64,000 bases of DNA. Source: Lunularia cruciata. Lineage: Eukaryota > Streptophyta > Marchantiopsida > Lunulariales > Lunulariaceae. A program made the position numbers and the translations under genes. The DNA is taken from contig OX419758.1 in assembly GCA_948567375.1 (NCBI GenBank), forward strand, positions 11,165,001 to 11,229,000. The letters are read 5' to 3'. The notes below the pieces were generated by a model. It was not told where the DNA came from. It saw nothing but the letters and a program-made list of their open reading frames with translations, and made no database searches. Shown in pieces: positions 34,953-44,304 of this stretch. Every line of letters starts with the position of its first letter. Position 1 is the first letter of the stretch.

Positions 34953-36051
34953 AATAGTAGTGATCATGCAAAAGATGTGTCCACCACATTCAATCTTCAA
35001 TTTGGAGGAAGAGACATGGGCAATTGCACAAGAGTCTCCCCCAACTCAACTTCTTGATGACTTCTACATTGTAACACATGATGGCCAAAAACTGCTTTTG
35101 AATTGGTGCAATTGGGGCAAGAATGATTATGTAATTGCAAGTGAGCTCACAAATTTAGGACCAAAGGTCAAGGAAGTAATAAGTGATGGCTTGCAATTTT
35201 AGCTCTATGATACAACTGATGATATTTCTACTCATGGCAAGAGTTTTGCAAAAGTTGAGACTATACATACCATACATGATACATGTGAACCATATACATC
35301 TACATTGTCTCATAGAGTGTCCCAATACAATTCATATAAAGTATTGACTTGGCTACTAGACCATTTATCCCAAACCCATCTGAGTTGTGTGCTTCTAAAC
35401 CAAGCCTTAGAGCAGAGGTTTAGTTTTACTTGTATAAATAGGATAGAAAGTCAAAACTGAGATTAGTCATCCATTTGAAGATATATTTGTTGAATCTGGG
35501 GTATGAGTCTCATATATAAATTGGAGTCAACCTAGTATTCTTGGAAATTTTTCATACAAGCACCAATCTTGTGGAGATCTTGAAGCATTTAAGTATTATG
35601 AGGCAGAGACACAAAAGATATAAGTTACATTTGAACTCTCTTTCTGATCATTTTGTGATTTTGCATTTGGTTAAGATACAACAAGAAATAGCTTTTGTCA
35701 ATGAGATCATATCATGATTTATCATTTGGGTAGTTTTAAATTTAATGTGCTTGCTTGTTTTAGAACTGCATAGTTGCTTCCTGAATGTAATGATATGGTT
35801 GTGATAGGGCAGATCCCTCAAAAGTCAAGGTCTCATTTAGAAATAAGTTTATGTGAGAGTTTTGGTGGAGCAAGTAGCATAATAAGTAAGGCATTACTAC
35901 GTCATTATATATCACTATGTCATTTCTTCAACACTCATGTGTGCTTGAGCCATTTCAGTATAATGGATTTTTCAGTTTCAAAGGCCCCATTGCAGGGTAG
36001 GGATAGTGATTGATTCCCCCTTTATCTACTTATATGGTCTTTACTGCTTCT
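34953..36051. other. Non-LTR stretch between two 4-kb LTRs
   Basis: This piece lies outside the right end of the GypB LTR and outside the left end of the solo LTR at 36052, so it is likely pre-insertion target DNA. Apart from the ORF at 34966-35202, nothing recognisable is present. Confidence 0.5.
34966..35202 (+). CDS. Unrecognised ORF, possible exon or gene fragment
   Basis: About 78 codons from the first ATG; the open frame extends upstream to 34945. It reads with protein-like composition, for example FNLEEETWAIAQESPP, LDDFYIVTHDG and LLLNWCNWGKNDYVIASEL, unlike the low-complexity shadows elsewhere. After the stop the same frame continues in protein-like fashion (HGKSFAKVETIHTIHDT, YNSYKVLTWLL) to about 35455. 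That would fit a pseudogene or a coding exon with one stop. I do not recognise the family. It could be a relic of a host gene or of an unidentified element. Confidence 0.35.
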   Translation: MQKMCPPHSIFNLEEETWAIAQESPPTQLLDDFYIVTHDGQKLLLNWCNWGKNDYVIASELTNLGPKVKEVISDGLQF

Positions 36052-39000
36052 TGTGACACCTCACCACTTTCCAAAGGGCACCTTTTTCTTTCAACTTACT
36101 TATTTTAATCAAGAAGAATGAAAAAATAGCATGGGGCGTGGCTCTTCAGTAAAGAAGGTTGTTAGACAAGGAAACCCTTTGCCTTAGGAGATCTTTGTCT
36201 TGAAAATAGACATTCACCTTGGGACAACCTTTGGCCAGACAAGCCATTCAGCATGGAAGCCCCTAGAGCTAAAAGTAAATGAGGAAATGTGGTACTTATA
36301 GATCAAGAATTACAATTGATTCCATTTCCATATGTGGGAGAAGCAATTGCTCACCAAAGGGCACAACTACCAAATGTTTGTAATGGTTTGGCCATCATCT
36401 TAAATATTCCCAATGAGCTTAGATCCTTCTCACTTTTTGCAGAGTTAACCAGTGCAAGACCAATTAGGATTTCCTCACCCTTGGCGAGAAGTTCCAACAC
36501 TCAAGAATTTGAATTGTGAGAGAGTGTGACTATGCAAGGAGGATGGAGAAGTGTAAGAAAAATTAGGAAGGATGAGAGGATTGAAAGGAAAGGAAGTAGC
36601 AACCCCTTGGGGACCCAAGAAGATGAGGAGACCACTTGAGTTTATAATCAAATTCACAAGATTGGTTAAGTGGACTTTGGACCGTAGACATGAATTAGTC
36701 CATGGTAAGAAATTATAGTTCTTATTGTGGAATTTGGAATTGAGTGACCATGCAATGTTGAATGAGATTAGGGACAACTACAACCTGGGGATGGAGACCT
36801 TGAGGAGGAATCTCTTTGCCTAGATAGAAGAAGATTGGCAAAGAGTGTTGGGACTTAGGAATTCTCCCCTAGATACTATCACAATAAACAGTACTTGGAC
36901 TTGCCTTGAGTCTCAAAGTCAAGTTCAAGGATCACAAGACCAACAATGGTTGTATTGATCCTTGGAATTAAAGATCATGCCAAAATGATTGTAGTTGAGT
37001 AAGTAATCAAGTTGTTCAAGTCTAAACAAACAACTTGCTTGAACAATAGTCAAGCAATCTTCTTTGAGTATTTGCACCAAGGAATACTTGTCTATTGGGC
37101 AGCAATGTTCTAGGTAAGGGTGAGAGAGCTTGCAGGAAACATGAACAAAGAAGGAGGAGTGACTTTGGTATCTCCCTTTGTTGGTCATTTCTATTTAGGG
37201 ATGCATTTGGTGATCTAAATAGAGACAGAGAAGTATGTCAAACACTTCTTCCCCATAAAAATTTTGAAGAGCCTCAAGAAAGAGCAATGATGGTAAGGAA
37301 ATATGCCAAGGTAGACACAAAATTTTCCTGCACCAGGAAGTACATCAAGGTCAAGGAAGCCTACAACACACTAGGCTTTGAGAAGCAGATGCAATAGGAG
37401 ATTGCAGCAAAGCTTGTAATTAGGAAGAGACATGCAACTCCTTCTAGGCCAAAGTGATGGACATGAAGAGGACAAGGAGGACCCTTGTAGATGAAGAAGC
37501 AGAGGATGAAGGTGACCAGACCAGACCCCATACTCACCAATCCTTGTGAGCAATTGTTCACAAGGATTGTAATTTCTTTAGACAAGGCGGTGACCGAGGA
37601 CCAGGGTGGAGAAGTACAATTTACCATAACCAAAAACCCTCCAACGACAAAGAACAATCTTTTGGTAGAAGAAAGAAAGCCTACCACAAGGAGATTTGAT
37701 GGAGAAGCTAGACCTTCCAGCCCCATGAAGACTATAGTCAAGAGCACAAGGATGGTCAATTTTCCTTTGTTCACATCAATGGGAGATGCAAAATTACAAG
37801 AAGAGGGAGTACATAGGGGAGAAGAAGTACTCAATGTAGAAGAAGTCATAGAAGATGCGGGCTCTTGCCAAGCAAAGAGAGGACTTTGGGCCAAAGTTGA
37901 ACTTCAGAACAAGGAAGGACTTTGGCCAAAAGGTGAGCTTAAGGACAAAGGATTGTCCAAGATCCAAGTCCTTGCTTCAATGTGTGCGGAGCCTAAGCAA
38001 GTCAAGTCAATGCTATTTGTTGAGATTGAGAGGGAGGAGAATAAACCTCTAGCCTCATTTAGGATGGTAAAGGAAGTTAGCTCAATTAGGAGAGATGATG
38101 CCCCGGTGTTCATGGTGCCAAATTTCCAAATTGGTCATACACATATTAGGCCCAGCATTGGAGTTGATGGAGCATCTTCTTTCCATGTACGTAGAATGTC
38201 ATTGGAAGGTTATGGATTACATTAAACTTCCACTCATCTCCACCAGTTAGTGGTACATGAACAAGTGCAAGTGCAGGATGAATTGGTAGAAGTTTGTTCT
38301 TGGTGTTTGGAGATGGGAAAAAGGAGTAACTCCATGGCATAGGAGGCAGTCAAGCTCAAGGAAGAAGGAGAAGCCTTGAAGAAGAAGGTGCAAGAGAAAA
38401 GAAAAGGTCTTAAGGAAGAAGATCCAAGCTATATGACGTAGCTTGAGGAAACAATAAAGGCTCAAGCATAAGAGATTGATGTGCTTAATGGAGAAGTTGA
38501 CAAGGTAAATGTCGCCCTTGTTGCAGTAGAATTTTGACATAAAGAGGAGCTGTAAGTAGCTAATGCAGGTGAAGAAGCTCATGAAGAATATCAAGGAGAA
38601 GGAGGAAGAACATGAGAAGAATAAAGTAACCATTTGGGAGGAGATTTTGGCTGAGGTGAAGGAGATTTGTACAAAAGGGAATTTGGAGAAGACCACAATT
38701 TTGGCAAGGATGGAACTGGTGTGGGAATAGCTTGTGGGAATTGTGAAGGAGGTAGCAGAGTACTCCTTGGATAATTTGAAGGCTCGGGACTCAAGATCCC
38801 AAGTGCACATATACATTGCAAAAGTATATACAAATGATAGCTTGTAGCAACTAGCTGATTGACTACTCAAGCACACCTCAAAGAAATTAAAAAAATCCAC
38901 AAAAGTGCTGCTAGATGACATTGCAAGATACCGTGGCCAAATCAGTTAATTGATTAAAGTTTGTAAGGGTGAAGGTAGTTCCTCAATAGATTTTAGGATG

Positions 39001-40207
39001 AAGATATTCTAGCAAAAAGGAAATAGATAGGAATATGTTGAGCATAGAATGCACCTTTGGCCTAGAACCATCTCTGTCCTTGAAGACCTATGACCTGACA
39101 TACTTTATGGACTACACAACAATTTTGCAGCCAAAGATTTCAAAATTGTAATTACACATAGAGTAAACAAGAAGTACTAGTTGTGATTGGTGGTAGATGT
39201 GCTCTCATCTCTTAATTATGCCTAGGATAAGACCCATAGGTATGATTAGCAATAAGCAAAGTATGTGTAATTAGAAGATTTCCATCACTCTTTAGCCCGC
39301 TAATCATCTTCATCAATAGTTAGGAAACTGTATATATGAGTTGTGACCCAAGCAAGCAATGTCCACTTCTTTCATAATAGAACTATTCAATTTAAATATT
39401 TCTCTGAGTTCTTTGTGTTGAATTGCTTTTGCATGCATCTTTGGTTGTGTGCTTGGTCAAGTAAAGGTGAGGAATTTTTTAGTAGGAGTGTGTGTTCAAG
39501 TACTTGCTTAGGATTTGCACTGAATCAAGGAATCAATTTTGCACTGAATCAAGGAAGTTACCCTTGACATTCAATGGGAATGAGTGTTTGAGTACCTGCT
39601 CAAGAAATTTGCACAGATCAAGAAAGTTACACTTGCCATTTTGAATAGGAAAGTCAGTGTGAGGAAAGGTTTGGCAAACAATGAAGCACGGGGAGTACTC
39701 TGAAATAAAAAAGCCAAGTAGATTGTTGATTTCAAATTTTGTTTGGATTGCATCTTATGGGAGGGAAGTATGTATTTGGGAATGGTGTTAGGGTGAAAGA
39801 ATTTTTGGTTGAAAACTGACCCCTGAGGTGTATTTTTGGCTTGAAAACCAACCCTTGGTATGAAATACACCTATGGGAGGGACTATCCTCCGGGGTAAAA
39901 GAGGATCTTTAGGAGGAAGAGGCCTTCTGCTTGAAGTGAGCCACCATTATCAAGAGTCTATTCTACTAGATCTTTCATTAGAATGCTTGTTAATTTCTCT
40001 TGTTGGGCGGATGCCACCACGGGTGTCTATACTCTCTTCTAGGAGTGGTTTATATCTAAGAGATTAAACAAACAAGAAAAGACCAATGGTAACATTGTGA
40101 CTCTTTATTTTCATTTCTATTTTCATTTCTAGTTCTTTCAAACTTGTATCCTCAACTACTTGTTCTTACCAATTATACTATTATTATGGTGACACTAGGT
40201 TGTCACA
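36052..40207 (+). repeat. Solo 4.16-kb LTR, uninterrupted reference copy of the family
   Basis: Starts TGTGACACCTCACC and ends GGTTGTCACA, giving TG...CA ends with an inverted terminal match. Flanks CTTCT and TTTCC agree at 3 of 5, both differences being C/T. No second copy or internal region adjoins it, so it is best read as a solo LTR. The plus strand contains the coding segment (about 36260-38980). This is followed by about 1.1 kb of non-coding LTR with a TATA-like ACTGTATATATGAG near 39327. Old, with several breaks in the coding part. Confidence 0.7.
37491..38225 (+). pseudogene. LTR-borne ORF, charged middle part of an unknown protein
   Basis: The longest open stretch (244 codons) of the conserved coding segment carried inside the 4-kb LTRs. 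It is rich in Lys, Glu and Arg, with short near-repeats KRGLWAKVEL and KEGLWPKGEL. Upstream in the LTR is the region that reads MMVRKYAKVDTKFSCTRKY, matched by MMVKKYAKVDKEGVCTRKY in the GypB LTR at 22333-22079. Downstream lies a Lys/Glu-rich segment (EKEEEHEKNKVTIWEEI) that looks like a coiled coil, to about 38980. No known domain was recognised. The coding part is broken in all copies here, so this is a fossil of an LTR-encoded protein. Confidence 0.5.
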
Positions 40208-40706
40208 TTTCCACATCGAGTTCACCTCACAAATCTACTCTAAACCTATCATAAAGTTGCTTAATCTATCATTGAGTCCAAGCTTATATTCAAGCATCCT
40301 GTCCTCATTTCCTCCATTCCGGATAGGAGGTATCACATCGATTATTCATATGTCAGCCTAAGTCTCACGATCAAGTCTAGAGTCTTGTTGCTACTAATTT
40401 GCTTTATTGGATTTTGTTTCGATAAAAGATTGAACACAATTGCTAAGAATTGAGATCCAACCTAGAGTCTTGATGGTACTAAATGCTTTATTGAAGTCAG
40501 TTTCCACTAAACACCATACACAATTTCTAAGAATTGAAATTGTAAACCAATGCACGGTTGATGTGTTATACAAGATGCCATCACCTGATCTGGTATATGT
40601 GAGTTTCATGAATATCATCTTCCTCGAACTGCTGTCACGTTCTTTGGGTCGATTGGATCTGCTCAGAATCAACGTCACCTTTTCCCGACTTGCCTGGTAA
40701 GAGCAT
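40208..40706. other. Host-like intergenic DNA
   Basis: No gene recognised. It holds the small tandem repeat at 40377-40541 and lies between the solo LTR and the first copy of the F-box promoter duplication. Confidence 0.5.
40377..40541 (+). repeat. Two diverged tandem units of about 85 bp
   Basis: CTAGAGTCTTG...GCTTTATTG...CAATT.CTAAGAATTGA occurs at 40377-40461 and again at 40462-40541 with substitutions and small gaps. Confidence 0.75.
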
Positions 40707-41676
40707 GAACGCATCTTGACCTCATGTTGAACTTCTGGACATTGAAATCGGAACTGTCATAGTGACTAGGAAAATTGTGAACCTGAGAGCCAGACAAAAA
40801 ATTACTGAGTGTTTCTGGAATCCAGACCACGCCATCACCTCGGAAGAATTAATATGGTTAATATTACTATGGTTTCATCTTTGCGGGTCCTGCTTCTCAC
40901 GAAGTCCCTCAAGAAGCCGACGTCGTCTTTCGCGTTTCCGTTCCAGGTGTTTCTTCGCTGTTCTCGTCAGAGTGGGTTCCAACTTCCCTGCTCTCACGTG
41001 TTTCTTCCATGCAATTCTCAGAATGCGTTCCCAGCTTCCATGCTCCCGTGTGTTGTCTTCCCTGCTGGAGTCAAAAGGGTCCCCAACATCCGTGCTCTTG
41101 TCTGAATGGATCACTTGATCCCTTGCCCGGACCTATGTGTTTACTTTCTCCCCCATTTGCATTTTGGCATATGTTTTGCAACTCGGTAATTTGGGAGACA
41201 AACGACCTCCAGAAACGGAATACGCGCAAGAAATGAACAATCCCACAAGAAAAGTTCAGACTGTATTCGTTTCTTACCTGTATTGTGTCTTTTTCCGGTG
41301 ATGCACCTCCCAAGTTATCATCTTGAGAACACCTGCGTGTCAGGTGGGGTGATGATGATACCAATCATCTCGACTTCGTTACACATTGCTTCCCATGAAA
41401 TATCCACGTCTTGACTCAGCATCACCCATATCTGGACTCCCATGAAATGGTCAAATATGGATTCAACATCACTCACATCTCGACTCACTCCCATTGTACT
41501 CCCTGAAAATATCCACTTGCGGTGTCGTGTAGAGAAGTGTGGATTGTCTCTCTCGGAATTGTCCTGTTGCTCTCAATATCTGTGACTCTCCTGCCTTCAT
41601 CATTATTCTAAAAAAACAATTAATCTTCATGTGCTTAAATAGAAATCTTATTATCTAGGTCTACGGAGTCTCATGT

Positions 41677-41688
41677 AACGGTTCCGTT
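41677..41688 (+). promoter_or_regulatory. Inverted MYB-core motif upstream of the F-box TATA box
   Basis: AACGGTTCCGTT has inverted AACGG arms, the core recognised by plant MYB proteins including the three-repeat MYBs that bind MSA elements. It starts about 59 bp upstream of the TATA box. The equivalent in copy 2 (45326-45337) keeps the first arm exactly and the second with one change. Confidence 0.45.
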
Positions 41689-41735
41689 GAATAAAAACAT
41701 CATGGAGTGAGTAGCAAATAATATTAAGATGACCC

Positions 41736-41744
41736 TATAAATAC
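41736..41744 (+). promoter_or_regulatory. TATA box of the F-box gene promoter
   Basis: TATAAATAC in the context GACCCTATAAATACA. The same sequence is kept in the duplicated region at 45363-45371 (GACCCTATAAATACA). Transcription would start about 30 bp downstream, leaving a leader of about 1.2 kb to the ATG at 42993, so an intron in the leader is likely. Confidence 0.55.
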
Positions 41745-42992
41745 ATAATGCCAAATGCACCCATCCTTCCCTATAATCTTGATCTTGGAAACGCGGCATA
41801 ACTGTGTAGGAATCCACTTTAGTCAACAAAGAACACCTACAGATTACATATGTGTTCACATGTGCATGTGGGAACACAGCATCTATTTTATATTGTGTGC
41901 ACATACGCTCGAAACAAGAAACAAGCAATAAGCAGCAATTCCTGATTGCTTTACAAAATAATCCACTCTACACGATCCATGTAGAGTGGACCATTATCCA
42001 TGGTACTATTCCAGGGTATTTATCAAGATTTCGGTAGTATCGATGTGGACTATACCGACCGATCTGAACTTAAAAGTGAGTCGTGAGCTGCAAGTAATTG
42101 TATCCTGTTCATTAGGGGCCTCATGTGCTCTTGAAGTCCATATATAGAACTCTGCTTTGAGCTCTGAGTTTTGCCGCCAAGCTGTATTGCAGAAGTTCCG
42201 ATGGTACCTTTGTCCAATGTTAGTAAAACTGAAAATTGGGATTAATTCCACTTATGTACGAACTTAGAAAGAGGATGAGATAGTCGCAGAAGTTCGGATG
42301 ATACATTTGTCCAATGTTAGTAAAACTGAAAAGTTGGGATTCATTCCACTTATGTACTAACTTAGAAGATAAGATAACCGGAGGTATCGAATGGTTCGAG
42401 AGCGATCTTGCTGTCATATGTATATGTGACAGCACTTGTTCCACTCTCGAAGCTGCTCCAAAGTGTATGCTAGAATCTGATGATATATCCTGCCTTTAGA
42501 ACGGAGAATGGTAGACTTCCCACTCATTTGATAGCTGGGACCTTTCAGATCCACAAGGGAAGGGGAGTCCGATTTGATTTGAGTGGAGCGTGGTTACAGT
42601 TGGAGCAGAGCATTTGTTCCATGTATGTGTTCCATTACAGTTTATGACTGTTTTAACTGATTTTAGAGGAAAAAATACACAAGACGAGAAGCATTAGACG
42701 TTGAATTTGTCAATTGGAACGGTATATACATTGGGTTCATATTTCAGTGCTTCTTGAAGGGTAAAACCATTTGTGTTCAAACAGACTGAATCCTTATTCT
42801 ACAACGTATCCGGGAAGGCCCTATTTAAACTTCATGAGTTGGTACTTGTTTGGTGACTGTTTTATCAGAAGCTCAGTAGTAAATTATGTGAATCATACGC
42901 TAATGAATTAATGCTCTTTGATAGTATAGGAACTACACTGGGGTTTTTACAGTCCAGCATGCTGAACTATCTTCTCTTGTTTTGTTGAGCAG

Positions 42993-43265
42993 ATGGGAGC
43001 ATACGTTACACCAGAGATTGGAGCAGCAAATGCAAAGAAAGCCAAGATCGATATTATTCAACGCAACAAAACCGAAGAGTTGAGTGATGATCTGCTTGGA
43101 CGAGTTTTCCTATTCCTGCCAAGGAATATGATCAACTCTGCGAAACAAGTATGCAAACGATGGTATCTACTTATAGACTCAAGTGATTGGCGGAGTCAAA
43201 GACTTAAGTTGCTGGAAGCTCCAAGCTGGTCAGGCTGCTACCTAGAGACATATCTCATCCGTTGA
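42993..43265 (+). CDS. F-box protein, N-terminal exon or truncated gene
   Basis: Ninety codons. Residues about 28-70 form an F-box: TEELSDDLLGRVFLFLPRN, INSAKQVCKRWYLLIDSSDW. These are the LPxELLxxIxxxLPxxxLxxxxxVCxxWxxLxxxxxxW landmarks that bind Skp1 in SCF ubiquitin ligases. The ATG is directly preceded by TTTTGTTGAGCAG, a good 3' splice acceptor, so an upstream leader intron is likely. The reading frame stops at 43265, just after a segment (SWSGCYLETYLIR) resembling the link between the F-box and the F-box-associated domain of FBXO6/FBXO44-type proteins. A substrate-binding domain should follow, so this is either the first coding exon or a truncated gene. Confidence 0.7.
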   Translation: MGAYVTPEIGAANAKKAKIDIIQRNKTEELSDDLLGRVFLFLPRNMINSAKQVCKRWYLLIDSSDWRSQRLKLLEAPSWSGCYLETYLIR

Positions 43266-44304
43266 AAGGTCTATGACACATAATCGAATGGCAAATTTTT
43301 TTTCATTAGTTCTTGATTATCAAGTTAACCGCAACTCTCAAAGTTGGACTTTGGTTTTCATATATCGGTTCAGATGTAAAGCATCATTTGAGGATACAAC
43401 TACCTCGTTGTACTGAGGAAAAAAATTTTGAATGTACTTTTGTTTTCCAGAATGATAAAATCGTTAATTTTGAATGTGCAGGTATTTTGAATGTAGCTAT
43501 GCAAATTAAAAACTCATTAAATATCAAGTAAAAATTTTCTGTAGATAGACATGCTGTTCACTATGATTTTTGTAATTATTTAGCTTTGATGCTAGTTTAG
43601 TTTATCTGTGTTACAATAGATTACCGATAGAAATCTAGACCGAACAAATTAAAAGAAGACTGAGGATGTAGATTCACGTTGCTATATTCTCTTTGATCCC
43701 AACAAACTCTCAAAGTCCAATACATACTTGCATAAGTTTACAAATCGGTTCTAGAATAAATTATTATTTCAGCAGACACTATTTAAAAACCACGATATTA
43801 CGAAATTTAACTAATTATCCACAAAATTCTTGTGGAATCTGCACATGCACATTATACTTTTATTTCGAATCTGATTGTGATTTTGTAAAACATGTAGATG
43901 TCCAGGACCAAGTACATTCTTCAACCTACAATTGTAAGGTCAAGAAATCCGTAAAGTCATACTCGTACACATTCATTCCGGGTGCAAAAGGATTCATATT
44001 TACAGTCGTCTTGCGGCTTTTCATTCCCCCCTTTCGTTGACTAAGAAGAGGATGGAGGGTTCTATGTATTGGTCTAGTTCATACTGCACTCAGCAACAAA
44101 GCAGATCAATATGCTACCGTCGTTCAATGTTCAGATTCGGGTTGCTAACTCTTCCACATGCCAAGTTCCTCAGTGGAAAAGCAGGAGCCCGGGTGATTCT
44201 GCTAAAAAGATAATTTAGTAGATTTAGTTTGGTAGATTTGACTGTAGATCAGCCTTGAATGTTCACCTTCCGAAATGGTCGCATGGTGTGGATCGCAAAC
44301 ACTT
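43266..44304 (+). other. Region 3' of the F-box exon, possible decayed F-box-associated domain
   Basis: An open stretch at 43693-44040 ends with YNCKVKKSVKSYSYTFIPG and GFIFTV. This is faintly like the end of the FBA domain (…VSYTFxxYPxGVRYIxF). Another short open stretch lies at 43313-43531. Neither has a convincing splice pattern, so this may be the remains of the 3' exons. Confidence 0.3.

Larger units (their letters stand above)
40707..42705 (+). repeat. Direct duplication, copy 1 (promoter and 5' region of F-box gene)
   Basis: Collinear with 44305-46600 over about 2 kb, with landmarks TGACTAGGAAA, GGAATCCAGACCACGCC, GAAGCCGACGTCGTCTTTC, CTATAAATACA and AAGAGGAGA-like blocks in the same order. 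Copy 2 has about 270 bp extra near 46225-46495. Copy 1 leads into the F-box exon; copy 2 does not. No TG...CA ends, PBS or polypurine tract were seen, so this looks like a segmental duplication of a host locus. Confidence 0.75.

Noticed and set aside
37491-38225. The 244-codon open frame as an ordinary host gene
   Set aside because: Its sequence recurs inside every copy of the giant LTR, so it is repeat-borne. It also has neighbouring breaks.
38247-38921. A 224-codon open frame on the minus strand with many Ser, Phe, Leu
   Set aside because: It is the antisense shadow of the Lys/Glu-rich coiled-coil-like tail of the LTR-borne protein; AAG/GAG-rich codons leave the opposite strand open.
36052-40207. 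The 4.15-kb units as DNA transposons with TGTGACA terminal inverted repeats
   Set aside because: The ends are short TG…CA with an inverted match, as in LTRs. Flanks fit 5-bp duplications, and one copy is directly followed by a PBS and gag. No transposase is recognisable.
40875-41114. A basic, Arg-rich minus-strand frame, with a counterpart at 44403-44618
   Set aside because: The two copies stay open in different frames relative to each other, so there is no shared protein; it is chance openness in duplicated DNA.
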